The notes below the pieces were generated by a model. The model did no database searches. It was not told where the DNA came from and was given only the letters and a program-made list of their open reading frames with translations. Below, piece by piece: positions 8,815 to 17,864 of a DNA stretch of 64,000 bases (positions are counted from its first letter, which is position 1; each line of letters starts with the position of its first letter). The stretch covers positions 1,650,001 through 1,714,000 of the forward strand of contig NZ_CP075191.1 in the NCBI RefSeq assembly GCF_020510625.1, given 5' to 3'. The stretch comes from Ferribacterium limneticum (GTDB lineage Bacteria; Pseudomonadota; Gammaproteobacteria; Burkholderiales; Rhodocyclaceae). The translations under genes and the position numbers were made by a program.

Positions 8815-9789
8815 TTAGTCGCTCAGAAAATCTGCGTAGGAAATCCCAAGCCCAGTTTTAAGATTGGTCTCATTTCGCCAATCCATGGAGTGCAGCTTTC
8901 CCACATCCATCAGCTTCCTCGCCGTTCCATCCGGCTTCGTGCTGTCGAACACAATCTCGCCGCTGTATCCCACTGCCTGTTTCACCATTTCGGCCAGTTC
9001 CTTGATCGTCACGTCTTCCCCGACGCCGATGTTCACCAGTGGCGGCTCGAATTTGCCGGTCTTCGCTTCGTCGCTGCCCAACAGGCTGTCGTACTTCTCG
9101 TCCGGCAGGTTCATCAGGAAAACGCAGGCGTCGGCCATGTCTTCGCTGTAGAGGAATTCACGGCGCGGCGTGCCGGTACCCCAGACGGTCACGGTCGGGG
9201 CGTTGCTGATTTTCGCCTCGTGGAACTTGCGGATCAGGGCTGGGATGACGTGGCTGTTTTCCGGGTGGTAGTTGTCGCCGGGGCCGTAGAGGTTGGTTGG
9301 CATGACGGCGAGGTACTTGGTGCAGTACTGGCGGTTGTAGCTCCAGCACATTTCGATGCCGGCGATCTTGGCCAGGGCGTAGGGGCGGTTGGTCGGTTCC
9401 AGCGGGCCGGTGAGCAGGCTGTCTTCCTTCATCGGCTGTGGCGCCTGTTTGGGGTAGATGCAGCTGGAGCCGAGGAACATCAGCCGTTTGACCTGATGCT
9501 TCCAGGCGGCGTGGATGATGTTGGTCTGGATGGCCAGGTTGTCACGGATGAATTCGGCCGGGTATTCGTTGTTGGCATGAATGCCGCCGACTTTGGCTGC
9601 GGCGAGAAAGACGTAGTCCGGCTTTTCGCTGGCGAAGAAGGCTTCTGTGGCCGCCTGGTCGGTGAGGTCGAGCTCGGCATGGGTGCGCAGGACGAGGTTG
9701 GAATAGCCTTTGGCTTGCAGGTTTTTGACCAGCGCAGAGCCGACCAGGCCGCGGTGGCCTGCAACGTAGATTTTGGCGTTCTGGTCCAT
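8815..9789 (-). CDS. fcl: GDP-L-fucose synthase (GDP-4-keto-6-deoxymannose 3,5-epimerase/4-reductase)
   Basis: The 324-residue short-chain dehydrogenase fold enzyme begins [21 protein letters not shown], with the NADPH motif GHRGLVG at residues 11-17, and has [38 protein letters not shown], in which S, Y and K form the catalytic triad (YxxxK). [34 protein letters not shown] sequence follows and is diagnostic of the family. It converts GDP-4-keto-6-deoxymannose to GDP-L-fucose in the cytoplasm. The start at 9789 lies 4 bp after gmd; a longer frame would overlap gmd. Together gmd and fcl indicate that the EPS probably contains L-fucose, unless another reductase outside the window makes a different 6-deoxyhexose. 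Confidence 0.95.
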   Translation of the reverse strand: MDQNAKIYVAGHRGLVGSALVKNLQAKGYSNLVLRTHAELDLTDQAATEAFFASEKPDYVFLAAAKVGGIHANNEYPAEFIRDNLAIQTNIIHAAWKHQVKRLMFLGSSCIYPKQAPQPMKEDSLLTGPLEPTNRPYALAKIAGIEMCWSYNRQYCTKYLAVMPTNLYGPGDNYHPENSHVIPALIRKFHEAKISNAPTVTVWGTGTPRREFLYSEDMADACVFLMNLPDEKYDSLLGSDEAKTGKFEPPLVNIGVGEDVTIKELAEMVKQAVGYSGEIVFDSTKPDGTARKLMDVGKLHSMDWRNETNLKTGLGISYADFLSD

Positions 9790-9793
9790 GGGT

Positions 9794-10909
9794 TTATTCG
9801 TGGTAATCGTAGGCTTGGAAGCCGGCCATTTTGACCAACGCATCGCGCTTGGCGGCGGAGTAGTCGGCCTGGACCATTTCCTTGACTAGTTCCGGCAGGG
9901 TGGTCTTTGGTGTCCAGCCGAGTTTTTCCTTGGCTTTGCTGGGGTCGCCGAGCAGGGTTTCGACTTCGGTGGGGCGGAAGTAGCGCGGGTCGACGCGCAC
10001 GATGGTATCGCCAACCTTGATTTTGACGTCCTTGCCGGTAACGGCGGTGACGATGCCTTGCTCGTCGACGCCTTCGCCTTCCCAGCGGACCTGGATGCCG
10101 AGTTCGTTACAGGCAAATTCGACAAACTGGCGCACGCTGTATTGCACGCCGGTGGCGATGACGAAGTCTTCGGGTTGTTCTTGCTGCAGCATCAGCCATT
10201 GCATTTCGACGTAGTCGCGGGCGTGTCCCCAGTCGCGTAGTGCGGAGAGGTTGCCGAGATAGAGGCAGTCTTGCAGGCCGAGTGCCATGCGTGCCACGGC
10301 GCGGGTGATCTTGCGGGTGACGAAGGTTTCGCCGCGCAGCGGGGATTCGTGGTTGAACAGAATGCCGTTGCAGGCATACATGCCATAGGCTTCGCGGTAG
10401 TTGACGGTGATCCAGTAGCCGTAGATTTTGGCGACGGCGTAGGGGCTGCGCGGGTAGAAGGGGGTGGTTTCCTTCTGCGGGATTTCCTGCACCAGGCCGT
10501 AGAGCTCGCTGGTGCTGGCCTGGTAGAAGCGGGTTTTCTTTTCGAGGCCAAGGATGCGGATGGCTTCGAGGATGCGCAGGGTGCCGATGCCGTCGGCGTT
10601 GGCGGTGTATTCCGGGGTTTCGAAGCTGACGGCTACATGGCTCATGGCGGCCAGATTGTAGATTTCGTCGGGCTGAACGAGCTGGATGATACGGATCAGG
10701 TTGGTCGAGTCGGTGAGGTCGCCGTAGTGAAGAATGAGTTGCTTGTGCTCGACATGCGGGTCTTGGTAGAGGTGGTCGATGCGGTCGGTGTTGAAGAGCG
10801 AGGCGCGGCGCTTGATGCCGTGCACTTCGTATCCTTTGCCGAGCAGGAACTCGGTGAGATACGCACCATCCTGGCCGGTGACACCGGTGATTAATGCTTT
10901 TTTGGTCAT
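9794..10909 (-). CDS. gmd: GDP-mannose 4,6-dehydratase
   Basis: The 371-residue enzyme has the nucleotide motif GVTGQDG at residues 9-15, [46 protein letters not shown] with the catalytic Thr-Glu and the Tyr-x3-Lys, and [19 protein letters not shown], which is diagnostic for Gmd. It oxidises and dehydrates GDP-D-mannose to GDP-4-keto-6-deoxy-D-mannose, the substrate of the next gene product. Its ATG overlaps the epsI stop in ATGA, so translation is coupled to the exosortase genes. Base composition matches the eps core, not the AT-rich genes further downstream. Confidence 0.96.
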   Translation of the reverse strand: MTKKALITGVTGQDGAYLTEFLLGKGYEVHGIKRRASLFNTDRIDHLYQDPHVEHKQLILHYGDLTDSTNLIRIIQLVQPDEIYNLAAMSHVAVSFETPEYTANADGIGTLRILEAIRILGLEKKTRFYQASTSELYGLVQEIPQKETTPFYPRSPYAVAKIYGYWITVNYREAYGMYACNGILFNHESPLRGETFVTRKITRAVARMALGLQDCLYLGNLSALRDWGHARDYVEMQWLMLQQEQPEDFVIATGVQYSVRQFVEFACNELGIQVRWEGEGVDEQGIVTAVTGKDVKIKVGDTIVRVDPRYFRPTEVETLLGDPSKAKEKLGWTPKTTLPELVKEMVQADYSAAKRDALVKMAGFQAYDYHE

Positions 10910-11598
10910 TTTTGATCCCTGGTTGGTTTGCCGATAAACCGCTGTCGGTGTTCATCGGTAAGGGCAACTAGCAGTTGCCTTGAGAAATCGGCTTGCTTGG
11001 CGTAGGCGCGTTCCACTTCCGTGTCAATGGATGAAACACGGAAGAGCAGGCCGTCCGGGATCTGTCCTTTGAGGCCATAGCTGAGTTCGGTGATTTTTTT
11101 GTCAAAGCCATTGCTGACGACTCGGTCGGCAACGGTTATCCAATAGGTAACCGGCTCGTTGCGCAGCCCCATGCTGGCTTCGATGCGGGTTGCTGGTATG
11201 ACGCCTTGTTCGGTATCCAGCTGGATGTTTTGCCTGTTTTTGAGTATGAAACCTTGGGCCGGGTAGCAGACGTCGGGCTTGTGGACCTGGTTGGTATCCG
11301 TTTGGTCCATGCCGTAGGCAATGGAAAGCATGATCCTGTAGCCTCCCGAATTGACATAGGTTCGGGACAATGTCTGGCTATAGATACGATCGAGCATTTC
11401 CTTTTGTTGCGGATCGACGATGAGTGCATGGTTTTGCGGTTCTTCCTGCCATTCTCCAAACTTGGCCGGAACCATCTTCGCCAGTTCAACCGGATCGTAT
11501 TGGTCCGCAACTTTCTGCGTGGGGCGCATGGCGACCGCCAGGCCTGATGCTGCAATCATCATGGCCATGAGCAAGAAGTTTTTTCCAATTTGCTTCAT
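10906..11598 (-). CDS. epsI: Exosortase-associated protein EpsI, B-type
   Basis: The 230-residue protein starts with a single hydrophobic segment (residues 8-22), then a periplasmic domain with [53 protein letters not shown] and [12 protein letters not shown]. The [12 protein letters not shown] block with its single cysteine is the hallmark of EpsI proteins, which accompany exosortases, often directly after them or fused to them. Its biochemical role is unproven; it probably helps exosortase B in sorting PEP-CTERM substrates or in EPS assembly at the outer face of the inner membrane. It overlaps xrtB upstream and gmd downstream by 4 bp each (ATGA). Confidence 0.92.
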   Translation of the reverse strand: MKQIGKNFLLMAMMIAASGLAVAMRPTQKVADQYDPVELAKMVPAKFGEWQEEPQNHALIVDPQQKEMLDRIYSQTLSRTYVNSGGYRIMLSIAYGMDQTDTNQVHKPDVCYPAQGFILKNRQNIQLDTEQGVIPATRIEASMGLRNEPVTYWITVADRVVSNGFDKKITELSYGLKGQIPDGLLFRVSSIDTEVERAYAKQADFSRQLLVALTDEHRQRFIGKPTRDQK

Positions 11599-12506
11599 GG
11601 CTGTATCCCGGATTGCTTCAAGGCTTTTTTGTTGCGAACAGTAACGAAGAGTTGCAACAGGGAATCCACGCCAATAATGAGCAACAGGGCGCTCAGGAAA
11701 AGCACCATGCCGGCGAAGCCGTGGAGAAAGCCTTGACCCGCTTCATCACCGAAGTGAAATGTGATCAGCGTTAGCACCATGACGCGGATGACGTTGGCGG
11801 TGAATGAAATGGGAACGATCAGCGTGGCCAGCGCGATGTTGCGAAATGCCGAGTTGTGTCGCACGAGGTTGAGATAGAGCAAGCCAAGTGCTTCAAGCGT
11901 GAATAGGGTGTGCAAACCGGCGCAGGCATCGGCAACCAGTAGTTTGTATTGGCCAATTTGGAGGATTACCCCCTGGCGGGCGATTGGGTATCCCGCACCG
12001 TACAGGACCGTTTCTGCCGCATAGGAGACTGCCATTTTCATCGGCATGGTTACTGCATCGACGAATGGGCTGGGCAGGGGAATCATGAAGATCATGAAAA
12101 AGAGCGGGAACCATTGCGCCTTGAGCGCCGCCGAGCCTCTGAGTAGCAGCAGCAGTGCGGCAATGAGCCAGACCAGCGAACCGATTTCGAGGATCAGAAT
12201 GTCCTGTGATCGGCCGACGACATAGAAAACAAGCCCAAGCAGGAAAACGGGCCATCCCCATACCGAGGCGCTTTTGCCTTCGCTGAGTCGCATTGCTTCA
12301 GGCCATTTGCGATAAAACAGCCAGCAGGAAATGGCGAGGACAATTGGCCCATGTGCCTGTTCATCCTGTCTCCAGAGCCCTCGAAAGAGATCGGTAAAAC
12401 TGGGGATGTACATTGCTGCAAGGCCAAGGGCAACGATCACCCAGGCGTACAGGGCAAGTTGTGCCGCTTCTTTCTCGGCGCTGTAGGGGGTGTTCATCTT
12501 CATCAT
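11595..12506 (-). CDS. xrtB: Exosortase B (PEP-CTERM transpeptidase)
   Basis: The 303-residue integral membrane protein has about eight hydrophobic helices and the three exosortase catalytic positions: Cys195 in VADACAGLHTLFTLEALG, Arg241 in TANVIRVMVL and His262 in GFLHGFAG. Early EQAHGPIVL is also family-typical. Exosortases recognise the C-terminal PEP-CTERM signal, cut it and pass the protein on to a carrier, by analogy with sortase and archaeosortase. Likely clients in this window are the five proteins at 17133, 27670, 28198, 30953 and 43191. Neighbours EpsG and EpsI fit the type B locus. The start may be any of the ATGs at 12506, 12503 or 12497. Confidence 0.93.
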   Translation of the reverse strand: MMKMNTPYSAEKEAAQLALYAWVIVALGLAAMYIPSFTDLFRGLWRQDEQAHGPIVLAISCWLFYRKWPEAMRLSEGKSASVWGWPVFLLGLVFYVVGRSQDILILEIGSLVWLIAALLLLLRGSAALKAQWFPLFFMIFMIPLPSPFVDAVTMPMKMAVSYAAETVLYGAGYPIARQGVILQIGQYKLLVADACAGLHTLFTLEALGLLYLNLVRHNSAFRNIALATLIVPISFTANVIRVMVLTLITFHFGDEAGQGFLHGFAGMVLFLSALLLIIGVDSLLQLFVTVRNKKALKQSGIQP

Positions 12507-12518
12507 GGCGGCGGGGGA

Positions 12519-13409
12519 TTAGAAATCCGTTACTGCCATGCCGACGACGACGGTGCCAACCCGGCGCAACGAGCTGGTGAGTTCCTGCAAACGCCTGGCA
12601 AACGTGAAATTCTTGCGAACGATGACCAGGGCAGCCCCGGCCCGTGAGGCAGTCATCGTCGCATCGGCCGTATTTCCGGCCGGGGTGTCGATGATTGCAA
12701 TGTCGTACTTGTGCCGGCTGTAGGTCAGTACCGACTCGAAGGTGGGGCGGGCAAGCAGTTCTTGCGGATTGGGTGGAACGGCTCCCGCTGGCAGAACGGA
12801 AAGCCCCAGAAGGCCGGTGACACGGCAGATCGCGTCGGTTACGGGGACTCTGCCGGAGAGCACGGCGGAGAGCCCGGGTTGGTTGCCGAGGCAAAATAGC
12901 TCGTGCTGGCGCGGTTTCCGCAGATCGGCGTCGATCAGGAGTACGTTTTCACCGAGTTGAGAGAACACAACGGCCAGGTTGGCTGCCAGATTGCTGCGCC
13001 CTTCGCTGCTGTCCGGGCTGATGACTGCGAGCGAGCGGTTGGGGGAATCCGGATTCAGCTCCCGCAGCATCAATTGCGAGCGCAAGCCGCGAAGTTGTTC
13101 TACCGCGGGCGAGAAAGGCTCGAATGCGGCGATTACCTCTTTGCTGATTCTGGTATCTCCGGCCAGCAGGTAGGGGTAGTCGAATTGCCGGGAAAGGCAG
13201 TGTTGAAGCTCTTCCTGGCTGATCAAGCCAAGCTGGATTGCGGCCTCGCCGAAGCGCAGGCCTTTTTCTTTCTGTAGTTTGAGAATGTTCTCCGCAGACT
13301 CGGGGGTGATTCGCCCTGCATCGATCAGCATCGAACCGATCGAATGCCCGGCAGAGGTGCTGTGAAAGGCTCCGGAGATGACAGCTTCAGGCATGCTCGC
13401 GACGTTCAT
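12519..13409 (-). CDS. epsG: Chain-length determinant tyrosine kinase EpsG
   Basis: The 296-residue protein has an N-terminal region resembling the MshEN/GspE-N fold (GSMLIDAGRITPESAENILKLQKEKGLRFGEAAIQLGLISQEEL) and a C-terminal P-loop BY-kinase domain. The Walker A equivalent is SPDSSEGRSN at 131-140, with Arg in place of the usual Lys, and Walker A' is LLIDADLRKP at 157-166. An Arg at this position occurs in EpsG proteins as I recall, so I do not call it inactive. It would phosphorylate itself and partners to control EPS length together with EpsF. No tyrosine-rich C-terminal tail is visible; the protein ends GMAVTDF. It is 11 bp downstream of epsF. Confidence 0.9.
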   Translation of the reverse strand: MNVASMPEAVISGAFHSTSAGHSIGSMLIDAGRITPESAENILKLQKEKGLRFGEAAIQLGLISQEELQHCLSRQFDYPYLLAGDTRISKEVIAAFEPFSPAVEQLRGLRSQLMLRELNPDSPNRSLAVISPDSSEGRSNLAANLAVVFSQLGENVLLIDADLRKPRQHELFCLGNQPGLSAVLSGRVPVTDAICRVTGLLGLSVLPAGAVPPNPQELLARPTFESVLTYSRHKYDIAIIDTPAGNTADATMTASRAGAALVIVRKNFTFARRLQELTSSLRRVGTVVVGMAVTDF

Positions 13410-13420
13410 GACGGTTTGGC

Positions 13421-14827
13421 TCAGGCAGTTTTTGGGGTGCGGTTGGGGAGCAGAGCGGAAATGCGGCTCCAGAATTTATTGCCTTGCGGTTCCGGCTCAA
13501 ATTCGACCAGCACAGGAAGGTCGACAATGCTTGCCAATTCTTCAGTCGAGCGAATTCGGCGATTGAGCAGTTCGAGTGTCAACGCTGCGCCTACGCCAAG
13601 CAATGCGCCAAGGAAAATGGAGATCAGTACGTTGAGGAAGACTCGTGGCTTCGAGGCTTTAAGCGGTTCGTTGGCGGGGTTGAGCACGGAAACGTTGGTC
13701 TGGATGCTCTGTGATTCGAGACGGCTTTGCGTGGTGCGCTGGCCGATGGCATCGAAGGCACGTTGGGCGGTTTCGACTTCGCGGACGAGCAGGGAGATTT
13801 CGTCGCGCTGCTCTTTCAGTTTCAAGATCCTGGTTTTCTGGGCGTTGACCGCAAGCACCAGTTCGCCTTCCTTCTGTTTGCTGATGTTGCCGGCGGTGCC
13901 GATGGCGCTGGTGATGCGGCCGATTTCGGCGTTCATCTTGCTCTTCAGTTCGGCCAGTTCGGCTTGCGAGCGCAGGTATTGCGGGTGGTTTTCGCCAAAG
14001 TTGCCGGAAACTTCCTTGAGTCGCGCCTCGAGGCGGGCGATGTCGCCCTTCATCTGGCTGACCAGCGGGCTTTGCATGACTTCCGGCATGGTGTCGGCGC
14101 TGCCGGTGCTCTTGCGCTTGCTGCTGGCGTCGGTGCCCTGGGCCTGGGCGACGGTGAGTTGGGTGGAGAGTTCGTTCAGTTTCTGGGTTTCGTAGTCGAG
14201 GCGTTCGTCGGTGGCGACGATGCCGGATTTTTGCTGGTAGTCGGAGAGCGCTTTTTGCGCGGTCTCAAGGCGTTCGCGGTATTGCTTGCTCTGCTCGTCG
14301 AACCACTTGGCGTTCTGGCGGGCCGGTTCGATGCGCAGTTCGAGATTGACGTCGATGTAGGCTTGGGCGAAGGCGTTGGCCATGGTGGCCGCAAAGGCCG
14401 GGTGGCTGCCGGAAAAGCTGATGGTGATGACGTTGCTGTCACGAGCCGGCTTGACGTCGAGCCTTTTCAGCAATAGCGCGGCCAGCCAGGGGCCGATCTG
14501 GCCCTTGCCTTCGGTGGCTTCCTGCCATTGTTCGCGGATGGTCGGGTTTTCATCCAGACGGAGCATGCGGACGACTTTGTTGGCGACGCGCTCGCTGTTG
14601 ATGATGTCGACCTGGGTGGCCATGTAGGCGGGGGCCATCAGGCCAGGCAAGAGAACGCCGGCAACGGGATCAGGGGATTTGACGTCAAGGACGACGGCGG
14701 TGCTGGCTGAAAATTCTTCGGGAAGGATCAGGCTTATTCCAAGCACGGTGAATATCGTGCCCAGAAAGATGTAGATCACCAGCTTGCGGCGCGCCCAGAG
14801 GATGAGCAGGAATTGTTGCAGGGTCAT
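13421..14827 (-). CDS. epsF: Chain-length determinant protein EpsF (Wzz/PCP family)
   Basis: The 468-residue protein has the Wzz arrangement: an N-terminal membrane helix (about 17-38), a long periplasmic part rich in coiled coil (roughly 170-370, including AETAQ, LARLEARLKEV and ILKLKEQRDEI stretches), and a second membrane helix near residues 405-430 (VFLNVLISIFLGALLGVGAALTLEL) preceded by a proline-containing LNPANEPLKASKPR segment. It forms the periplasmic co-polymerase that sets EPS chain length and connects Wzy to the outer-membrane exporter EpsE. The separate EpsG kinase takes the place of the cytoplasmic domain seen in one-piece Wzc proteins. It lies 12 bp from epsE. Confidence 0.92.
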   Translation of the reverse strand: MTLQQFLLILWARRKLVIYIFLGTIFTVLGISLILPEEFSASTAVVLDVKSPDPVAGVLLPGLMAPAYMATQVDIINSERVANKVVRMLRLDENPTIREQWQEATEGKGQIGPWLAALLLKRLDVKPARDSNVITISFSGSHPAFAATMANAFAQAYIDVNLELRIEPARQNAKWFDEQSKQYRERLETAQKALSDYQQKSGIVATDERLDYETQKLNELSTQLTVAQAQGTDASSKRKSTGSADTMPEVMQSPLVSQMKGDIARLEARLKEVSGNFGENHPQYLRSQAELAELKSKMNAEIGRITSAIGTAGNISKQKEGELVLAVNAQKTRILKLKEQRDEISLLVREVETAQRAFDAIGQRTTQSRLESQSIQTNVSVLNPANEPLKASKPRVFLNVLISIFLGALLGVGAALTLELLNRRIRSTEELASIVDLPVLVEFEPEPQGNKFWSRISALLPNRTPKTA

Positions 14828-14839
14828 GGTGGGGTGGCC

Positions 14840-15664
14840 TTAGAACAGGCTTTCGCGTACGTAGATGACGTCGTCCGCCAGGACGGGCTCGTGGGCTTCG
14901 AGGGAAAGCTTGGTGATTTCGCCACCGGGCATGCGGCGGTTGACGCGAATTCGGCTCTCGGTGCCGCGCAGGGTGGGGCCGCCGGCCTGGGCCAGGGCTT
15001 GCTGCACGGTCATGCCGCGCTCGATGCGGTAGGAGCCGGAGCGCTGGGCTTCGCCGTAGATGTAGAAGACCGGGGCGCGGTGGATGTAGAGGATGTCGCC
15101 GCCGGCGACGAGGACGTCGTCTTCGCTCTTGTTGTTGATGAAGATGGCGGGGAAGTCGATTTCGCGGCGGAAGGGTTTGCCTTCGCGGATGCCGGTCATG
15201 ACGATGGTGTCGGCGCCTTGCGGGGCAATGCCGCCGGCCATGGCGAGGACGTCGGAAATGCGGTTGTTGGCGGTTTCGAGCGGGAAGCGGCCGGGGCGGT
15301 TGACCTGGCCGAGTACGGAGACCTGGTTGCCGCGCACCTGGATGAGGATGATGTTGACCTGCGGTTTCTGGACGAATCCGCCGTCCTTGAGGCCTTGAGC
15401 GATGCGCTTTTCGGCGGCTTCGATGCTCAGGCCGCCGATGTCGACGGTGCCGATCAGCGGGTAGGTGATGGTGCCGCTTTCGGAAACGCGGCTGTCGAGG
15501 GTGAGGTCGGGGTTCTGGAAGACGACGATGCGGATGGCGTCGCCCTGGCCGAGTTTGTAGTCGACATTGGTGCGCGGCTCGGCGACGGCCGTTGTGGCGG
15601 TCAGCGAGAGCGCGCTTAGCAGCAGCCAGAGGGTGGCCAGCAGGCGGTTGATTGCCTTGGTCAT
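14840..15664 (-). CDS. epsE: Polysaccharide export protein EpsE (Wza-like)
   Basis: The 274-residue product has a signal peptide (MTKAINRLLATLWLLLSALSLTATTAVA) and the Poly_export motif VDYKLGQGDAIRIVVFQNPDLTLDSRVSESGTITYPLIGTVDIGGLSIEAAEKRIAQGLKDGGFVQKPQVNIIL, followed by two SLBB-type beta-grasp domains (VSVLGQVNRPGRFPL and VFYIYGEAQRSGSYRIERGMTVQQALAQAGG). It would make the outer-membrane/periplasmic exit channel for the EPS. No lipobox cysteine is seen, unlike enteric Wza. I prefer the ATG at 15664, with AAGGAAG upstream and a normal signal peptide; an in-frame ATG at 15700 overlaps the epsD stop as ATGA and would add 12 residues. Confidence 0.9.
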   Translation of the reverse strand: MTKAINRLLATLWLLLSALSLTATTAVAEPRTNVDYKLGQGDAIRIVVFQNPDLTLDSRVSESGTITYPLIGTVDIGGLSIEAAEKRIAQGLKDGGFVQKPQVNIILIQVRGNQVSVLGQVNRPGRFPLETANNRISDVLAMAGGIAPQGADTIVMTGIREGKPFRREIDFPAIFINNKSEDDVLVAGGDILYIHRAPVFYIYGEAQRSGSYRIERGMTVQQALAQAGGPTLRGTESRIRVNRRMPGGEITKLSLEAHEPVLADDVIYVRESLF

Positions 15665-15696
15665 TGAGGAGGCTTCCTTGTGGGTGGCGGCGCTGA

Positions 15697-16695
15697 TCAT
15701 TTCAGACCGGCGACGCCTTTTTCGATGGCGCTGGCGACCGGCTTTTCAGTGCCGGTGGCGGCCGGGGCGGGGGCCGGTTCTGCGGCCGGGGCGGCAGCTG
15801 GTGCGGCAGCCGTTGCGGCCGGTTGGGCGGCTGGCGTTGCGGCGGGCTTGGCGAAATCGCCGACCAGTTCGATCTTGGCGGCTTCTTTCAGCTTTTTCAT
15901 TTCTTCGGCCACGGCCTTGCCGTTGCGCTGGTTTTGCAGGAATTGCTGGATGCGCGGCTTGGCGGCGGCTTCGTCGACCGGGGCGGCCTGCGAAGCGACG
16001 ATGCGCATGACGAAGGCTTGTTGCGGGCCGTCGATCAGGGCGGTCTGGCCGTCTTTCATCTGGGCCAGCTTGGGCAGCAGTTCGAGCGGCAGTTGTTCGG
16101 CGGCACGGACGCCGGCGTTGCCGCGGGCGGGGATGTTCTTGCTCTTGAGCCAGGCGGCGATTTCTTCCATGGGCTTGCCGGAGGAGACGATTGCCTTGAG
16201 TTCGTCGAGCGGCGCGCCGGTCTTGGCGATGGCCAGTTCCTGCATGTTGTAGAGGCGGCGCTTGGCGAAGAGGTCAGGGTGCTCGTCGTAGTATTTCTTG
16301 ATCTCGTCGTCGGCGGCCTTGGGCTGGGCGGCGGCGATCTGCTCAAGATAGGCGCGGGCAAGGATTTCGCGGCGGGCGGATTCGATGTTGAGCAGCACGT
16401 CGGGGTTGCGGTCGAGCTTCTTGGCGATGGCTTGTTCGACGGCGATCTGCTGGTCGACGAGGCGATCGAGGATTTCCTTGCGGGCCTGGGCGGCGTTTTC
16501 GTTGGTGACGCCGGAGGCCTTGGTGAGGACGGCATTGATTTGATGAACCGAGATTTCGGCGCCATTTACCTTTGCTGCGACCTGCGTCGCACCCTTGCTC
16601 CCGGACTTGTCGTCATTGCAGCCGGCAAGCGGCACGGCGATGACCAGGGCGCAGATGAGTGAAGGCAGGGTTTTCTTTGCGGTATTGGCAAACAT
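15697..16695 (-). CDS. epsD: EpsD-type peptidyl-prolyl isomerase lipoprotein
   Basis: The 332-residue protein is a lipoprotein by its lipobox LAGC (Cys26). It then has a SurA-like N-terminal helical region (VAAKVNGAEISVHQINAVLTKA...ARKEILDRLVDQQIAVEQAIAKKLD) and a PpiC-like domain (RRLYNMQELAIAKTGAPLDELKAIVSSGKPMEEIA... LLPKLAQMKDGQTALIDGPQQAFVMRIVASQ). The last 70 residues are an Ala/Pro-rich repeat, probably a flexible spacer. EpsD proteins are thought to help fold exported EPS or PEP-CTERM components in the periplasm. This is the first gene of the minus-strand EPS operon, with AAAAGGAA upstream of the ATG and a 437-bp divergent control region behind it. Confidence 0.9.
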   Translation of the reverse strand: MFANTAKKTLPSLICALVIAVPLAGCNDDKSGSKGATQVAAKVNGAEISVHQINAVLTKASGVTNENAAQARKEILDRLVDQQIAVEQAIAKKLDRNPDVLLNIESARREILARAYLEQIAAAQPKAADDEIKKYYDEHPDLFAKRRLYNMQELAIAKTGAPLDELKAIVSSGKPMEEIAAWLKSKNIPARGNAGVRAAEQLPLELLPKLAQMKDGQTALIDGPQQAFVMRIVASQAAPVDEAAAKPRIQQFLQNQRNGKAVAEEMKKLKEAAKIELVGDFAKPAATPAAQPAATAAAPAAAPAAEPAPAPAATGTEKPVASAIEKGVAGLK

Positions 16696-17132
16696 CGAAA
16701 GCGATTCCTTTTAAGAGATGGGGGCTATGACAACCGGAAGGCGATTCTAGGAAGCTTAGATGTCAAAATGATTAAGGCCGCGATATGCGGATCAGTCCGC
16801 TTGTTTTTTGCGGCCATTTCCCGTGCCGGCGGGAATATTTGCGCTAGGGAGGAAATATTTCCTGTTTCCTGGCCGCGATGGTGTGGCATTTTTTCAGCCG
16901 CAGATGCGATGGGCGCGACCGGCCTTTACAAAAATATACAAATCTCTATGCATCTGGAATTGACGTAGCGGCGCGGGTTTTCGCTACTCTAGTCTGATCG
17001 GACTAGGTTTTTCGCGGTTCCGCATGAGGGTTTTCGAAATATTTGACACGCAAGATTACTGTCAGGGTGGTATTGCCTTCGCAAATTGAGGGCGTGTCAC
17101 TGATATTTCGATACGATAGAAGGAGTTTCCCC
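16696..17132. other. Divergent control region between epsD and a PEP-CTERM gene
   Basis: No gene is visible in these 437 bp. Two AT palindromic cores, AATATT at 16834-16839 and GGAAATATTTCC at 16851-16862, are spaced 20 bp centre to centre. A possible sigma-70 promoter for the rightward gene is TTGACG (16960-16965), a 17-bp spacer, and the weak -10 GCTACT (16983-16988), directly followed by the 18-bp palindrome at 16989-17006. Expression of the whole EPS operon must also start here. Confidence 0.6.
16989..17006. promoter_or_regulatory. 18-bp palindromic operator, copy 1 (proposed EpsA site)
   Basis: The sequence CTAGTCTGATCGGACTAG matches the window consensus CTAGTCCGATCGGACTAG at 17 of 18 positions and is an inverted repeat with one mismatched pair. 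It lies 126 bp before the ATG of the PEP-CTERM gene at 17133 and about 300 bp before epsD. The same motif recurs upstream of two other PEP-CTERM genes and of the TPS operon. Confidence 0.75.
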
Positions 17133-17819
17133 ATGACCTTTAGACTCAAACCCCTGGCCGCTGTTTTCCTATTGGCAATCGCCGCTGCACAGGCCAACGC
17201 AGCCACCGTAACGCTGGATGGCGAGCATTTCACGATCAGCTATGAGACGGAGGCGCAGTACCTGTTCGGCGTCCCTCGCTTGGTCGATTCGACGCTGGTT
17301 TTCGGGCCGAGCGGTTCGGGTTTCGCGGCCAAAAGCTATGGCGGTAACAACGTTACCAATGCGACGTTTTCTTTCTTCATCACCGCTGATCCCGGCTACA
17401 AGGTCTCCAGCTTCAATCTGTATGAAGGCGGCGACTACATGCTGATTGGCGACGCCAGCGTGGTTTCGCTCGGCGGCGAGCTCCGCGTCAAGCCGGTGGG
17501 TGAAGCAGTGATGACTGCAGCCATCAGGCCAAGCCTGCCGCTGACCACCCATACCTCGTTTGAACGATTTGCGACGACCGATTGGGATACGACTGCCAGC
17601 ATCAGACCAACGGCTAAGCTGACCAGTGCCCAGGTCAGTATCGAGAATATGTTTTACTCCTTTGCTTCCTCCAGCCAGCGCGGCTACGCCTTTATTGAAA
17701 TGAAGAACGTCGAACTTGGCTTCGTTTTGACGCCGATTCCGGAACCGGCGTCTTACGCCATGCTGCTCGCCGGCCTCGGCATGATGGGCTTCGTCGCCCG
17801 TCGGCGCAGCCAGGGTTGA
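17133..17819 (+). CDS. PEP-CTERM sorting domain protein
   Basis: The 228-residue protein has a signal peptide (MTFRLKPLAAVFLLAIAAAQANA) and a C-terminal sorting signal IPEPASYAMLLAGLGMMGFVARRRSQG: the PEP motif, a hydrophobic helix and an arginine cluster. The body, rich in Ser/Thr/Gly and beta-strand-like, has no recognisable enzyme motif. It would be exported by Sec, processed by exosortase B and deposited at the surface or in the EPS matrix. AGGAG lies 8-9 bases before the ATG at 17133, which fixes the start; an open frame further upstream is ignored. Copy 1 of the palindromic operator is upstream, and a strong terminator follows. Confidence 0.9.
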   Translation: MTFRLKPLAAVFLLAIAAAQANAATVTLDGEHFTISYETEAQYLFGVPRLVDSTLVFGPSGSGFAAKSYGGNNVTNATFSFFITADPGYKVSSFNLYEGGDYMLIGDASVVSLGGELRVKPVGEAVMTAAIRPSLPLTTHTSFERFATTDWDTTASIRPTAKLTSAQVSIENMFYSFASSSQRGYAFIEMKNVELGFVLTPIPEPASYAMLLAGLGMMGFVARRRSQG

Positions 17820-17835
17820 TTGAGGCGGGGTGAAT

Positions 17836-17863
17836 AAGGGGCCGGGAAGTTTCCGGCCCCTTT
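17836..17863. terminator. Bidirectional rho-independent terminator
   Basis: The arms AAGGGGCCGG and CCGGCCCCTT form a 10-bp stem around a 7-nt loop, with A and T tracts on both sides. It separates the convergent PEP-CTERM gene and the nucleotidyltransferase gene and can serve both. Confidence 0.85.
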
Positions 17864-17864
17864 C

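Noticed and set aside
12519..13409. EpsG as an inactive kinase because of GRS instead of GKS in Walker A
   Set aside because: To my knowledge EpsG proteins commonly have Arg at this position, so it is a family trait rather than a defect.
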